From NCBI GenBank assembly GCA_036504515.1, contig DASXVA010000004.1, positions 62,001 to 126,000 on the forward strand: a stretch of DNA of 64,000 bases, given 5' to 3'. This document shows positions 61,989 through 64,000 of this stretch, in pieces; position 1 is the stretch's first letter; every line of letters starts with the position of its first letter. The DNA comes from AWTP1-18 sp036504515. GTDB taxonomy: Bacteria; Pseudomonadota; Gammaproteobacteria; Burkholderiales; Rhodocyclaceae. Below the pieces are notes generated by a model, which did not search any database, had not been told where the DNA came from, and worked only from the letters and a program-made list of their open reading frames with translations. Made by a program: the position numbers and the translations under genes.

Positions 61989-62866
61989 AGCCCCAGTAGT
62001 TCCAGGTTCAGTTTCCCGTCCTTGACCGGTGGGCACCAGTAGTAGCCGCCGGTAATGGGATGGGAAAAATCAAACAGGGCATCAACGATGCCATCCTCCA
62101 GCCCCATCATCCGCTGCAAGACCTGTTCAAAGGCTTGCAATGAGTGACCAAAGGCAATGAACTCCAAACCCTTGTCCTTGCCTGCTATCCAGGGCATGGA
62201 GCGGCGTAGCATGAAGGCTGGTGGTTCGTAGTCTTCCTGGGCTGTGCGTTTAACGTGGGCTGTTTCCGGCGCGTCCTCCAGCTCGTCATTGCTTTCCTTG
62301 TCGCGGCCGATCATGGCATTGCGGACTTCCGGCGGATGCGCGTTGAAGCGCGCCAGATCGTGTTGCCAACGCTGCACGGCAACGAAGCTGGAACCTTGCA
62401 GACCGGCCTCGCCGGTTGCCAGGGCGGCGACTTCGGCATCATCACCCTTCGGGTTTTCCGTACCGTCTTCATAGCCGGTCAGATCGCGACCGCCGGCATA
62501 GATGAAGGTGTCCTGGGCGTTATCGAGAACAAAGGCTTCTGCAAGCAGGGCCTGCAGGGTTTCCGTGATGTTGAAAACTTGGCTGCGGTCACTGCTGCTG
62601 AGCAGAAACCAGAGGGCTTGTTGGGTAGCGGGGGAAGTGCAACCGGGACCGGACAGGGCAGTAAAGCCATGGAGCCCCGGCACCGTTTTACCCAGAGCCG
62701 CCATCAGGGGTTGCCCCAGCCCGGCAACGCCCCAAGCGGGGTCGAAGCCTTGTTGCAATTTAGCCAGGGATGACTTGGCGTCCGTGCCGGGGCGCAGTTG
62801 AAAAACGATGGAGGCCCCATGGGCCGAAGGTGTCGCGAGGATGGCGGGTTGGGCCGATGAACGCAT
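61985..62866 (-). CDS. Dyp-type peroxidase (YfeX-like)
   Basis: This 293-aa heme peroxidase shows the family motif GGRDLTGYEDGTENPKGD, with the distal Asp in the GxxDG sequence, and a later FAFGHSLQAFEQ with an expected axial His region and RRSMPW. It is class P by length. No twin-arginine signal is seen at the chosen start, so it is cytoplasmic. ATG 62866 (MRSSAQPAIL) is used; the frame open to 62968 is longer than the family. The small lipoprotein gene lies upstream, 14 bases away. Confidence 0.9.
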   Translation of the reverse strand: MRSSAQPAILATPSAHGASIVFQLRPGTDAKSSLAKLQQGFDPAWGVAGLGQPLMAALGKTVPGLHGFTALSGPGCTSPATQQALWFLLSSSDRSQVFNITETLQALLAEAFVLDNAQDTFIYAGGRDLTGYEDGTENPKGDDAEVAALATGEAGLQGSSFVAVQRWQHDLARFNAHPPEVRNAMIGRDKESNDELEDAPETAHVKRTAQEDYEPPAFMLRRSMPWIAGKDKGLEFIAFGHSLQAFEQVLQRMMGLEDGIVDALFDFSHPITGGYYWCPPVKDGKLNLELLGL

Positions 62867-62880
62867 GGGCTTGCCTTTGT

Positions 62881-63153
62881 TTAATGAATATTCTTGCTGG
62901 AGTACAGGACGGATTGGCCGGCAATAAAGTTGACGCTGATGTTGCTGTTGTCGTCGCCCCAGAGGCAACTGCGGGCCCCCAGCACTTCACTGCATTGACT
63001 GGGCTTGCCGATGACGGCAACCACTTCGTCGTAGCTCATGCCCACCTTTAGCTTGCCGTAGTTATCTTGGCTAATGGGGCTGCAAGCCCCGGCCAGGAGC
63101 GCCAGGGCGGCGATGGTCATGAGACGGGCCGTCTTGTGCAGAGAGATCATCAT
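62881..63153 (-). CDS. Small BamE/OmlA-like lipoprotein (DUF3862-type)
   Basis: This 90-aa protein has a lipoprotein signal (LMTIAALALLAGAC, lipidated Cys) and then the short BamE-like repeat YGKLKVGMSYDEVVAVIGKPSQC with LGARSCLWGDDNSNISVNF, as in DUF3862. Its job is unknown; the family is associated with the outer membrane. Two consecutive ATG codons (63153, 63150) are available, and the first shares ATGA with the prlC stop, so it is coupled to prlC. Confidence 0.82.
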   Translation of the reverse strand: MMISLHKTARLMTIAALALLAGACSPISQDNYGKLKVGMSYDEVVAVIGKPSQCSEVLGARSCLWGDDNSNISVNFIAGQSVLYSSKNIH

Positions 63154-64000
63154 GCGCTCGCCACCATGCCGTTATGGCGCAGCAGGGCGTCCGGCTGCGG
63201 TTCGCGGCCCCGGAAGGCCTTGAAGGATTCGATGGCGGGACGGGAACCGCCCACGGCCAGGATTTCCTTAAGGAAGCGGCTGCCGGTTTCCGCATCCAAG
63301 GCGCTGCCCTTGTTTTTGGCGGCTTCTTCAAAGGCGGAATAGGCGTCGGCGGAAAGGACTTCGGCCCACTTGTAGCTGTAGTAACCCGCGGCGTAGCCAC
63401 CGGCGAAGATATGGCTGAAACTATTGGGAAAGCGGTTCCATTCGGGCGGAATGACAACCGCCACTTCCTTGCGCACCTGGGCCAGCAGGTCCAGATAACT
63501 GCGGCCGGTGCCGACCTTGAATTCGCTGTGCAGCAACAGATCGAACAGACTGAACTCTACCTGGCGCAGGGTCTGCAAGCCGCTCTGGAAATTCTTGGCG
63601 GCGATCATCTTGTCGTAGAGGGCGCGGGGCAGGGGCTCGCCGGTGTCCACGTGGGCCGTCATGCCTTGCAGCACATCCCACTCCCAGCAGAAGTTTTCCA
63701 TGAACTGGCTAGGCAGTTCTACCGCATCCCATTCCACGCCGTTGATGCCGGAAACAGAGTATTCCTCCACTTGCGTCAGCAGATGGTGCAGGCCGTGGCC
63801 GGTTTCGTGGAACAGGGTGATCACGTCATCATGACTGAAGGTGGCCGGCTTGTTGCCAACGGCAGCGGGGAAGTTGCAGTTGAGATAAGCCACCGGCGTT
63901 TGAATGCCATGGTCGGTTTTGCGGCGGGTAATGGCTGAGTCCATCCAGGCACCGCCCCGCTTGGTTTCCCGGGCGTGCAGGTCAAGATAGAACTGGCCGA
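63150..64000 (-). CDS. prlC: Oligopeptidase A, C-terminal part (cut by window edge)
   Basis: This is the 3' part of an M3-family zinc metallopeptidase that degrades peptides in the cytoplasm. The frame is open to the window end. It reads FYLDLHARETKRGGAWMDSA, then LFHETGHGLHHLL with the zinc-binding HETGH, and NFCWEWDVL. The C-terminal block YYSYKWAEVLSADAYSAF and LKEILAVGGSRPAIESFKAFRGREP is characteristic of oligopeptidase A. The N-terminal part is outside the window. Confidence 0.95.
   Translation of the reverse strand, partial: GQFYLDLHARETKRGGAWMDSAITRRKTDHGIQTPVAYLNCNFPAAVGNKPATFSHDDVITLFHETGHGLHHLLTQVEEYSVSGINGVEWDAVELPSQFMENFCWEWDVLQGMTAHVDTGEPLPRALYDKMIAAKNFQSGLQTLRQVEFSLFDLLLHSEFKVGTGRSYLDLLAQVRKEVAVVIPPEWNRFPNSFSHIFAGGYAAGYYSYKWAEVLSADAYSAFEEAAKNKGSALDAETGSRFLKEILAVGGSRPAIESFKAFRGREPQPDALLRHNGMVASA

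Overview
The window is chromosomal DNA of a GC-rich betaproteobacterium, most likely a Rhodocyclaceae relative (Azospira/Dechloromonas/Azonexus-like). The assignment rests on recall of family patterns, not on a search. The clues are a homodimeric-type PDH operon with lipoyl-bearing E3, a betaproteobacterial proteasome homolog (BPH), NsrR/NnrS of nitric-oxide metabolism, and CowN, which implies a diazotroph. No rRNA, tRNA, CRISPR array, insertion sequence or phage gene was seen. Both ends cut through genes: surA at the left, prlC at the right.

Layout. 0-9 kb: surA-pdxA-rsmA, yggX, a LysR regulator divergent from a TauE/SafE exporter, then a leftward FUSC - PilZ-like protein - rpiA operon. 9-16 kb: leftward aceE-aceF-bph-lpdA operon. 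16-20.3 kb: folD-purE-purK-GNAT-sua5, a tightly packed operon. 20.3-22 kb: nsrR and nnrS, divergent around a palindromic operator. 22-31 kb: alaS, a Nudix hydrolase, a DUF3617 protein, glnS, a DUF1857 protein and a large heme-motif GGDEF/EAL sensor. 31-40 kb: carbon-metabolism cluster tkt-gap, then epd-pgk-pyk-fba, with a small leftward gene of unknown function between the two parts.

40.2-48.5 kb is the most unusual region. It is one rightward operon behind a perfect 22-bp palindrome: an ABC importer (binding protein, permease, ATPase), a GntR/UTRA regulator, an AprA-like flavoprotein, a small 2x[4Fe-4S] ferredoxin, a HEAT-repeat protein and a NapH/NosR-like membrane iron-sulfur protein. It reads as uptake of an unknown anionic or organosulfur-type substrate coupled to a membrane-fed flavoprotein redox reaction. 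I know of no described pathway with this exact set.

48.5-64 kb: a diheme cytochrome c; cowN with a CooA-like CO-sensor gene upstream and a CooA-type half-site pair at about -41 of the inferred cowN promoter; a DEDDh exonuclease and an HD hydrolase; a yhiI-rbbA-yhhJ-type exporter; a CBS protein; a Crp/Fnr regulator with a DUF2892 protein; xth; a Pit phosphate transporter with its DUF47 partner; a Cys-rich micro-protein overlapping a PilZ gene; a Dyp peroxidase; a small lipoprotein; and prlC.

Many start codons were moved inward from the longest open frame using ribosome-binding sites and family alignment. These choices are stated in each entry. All family calls come from reading motifs, with no database search.
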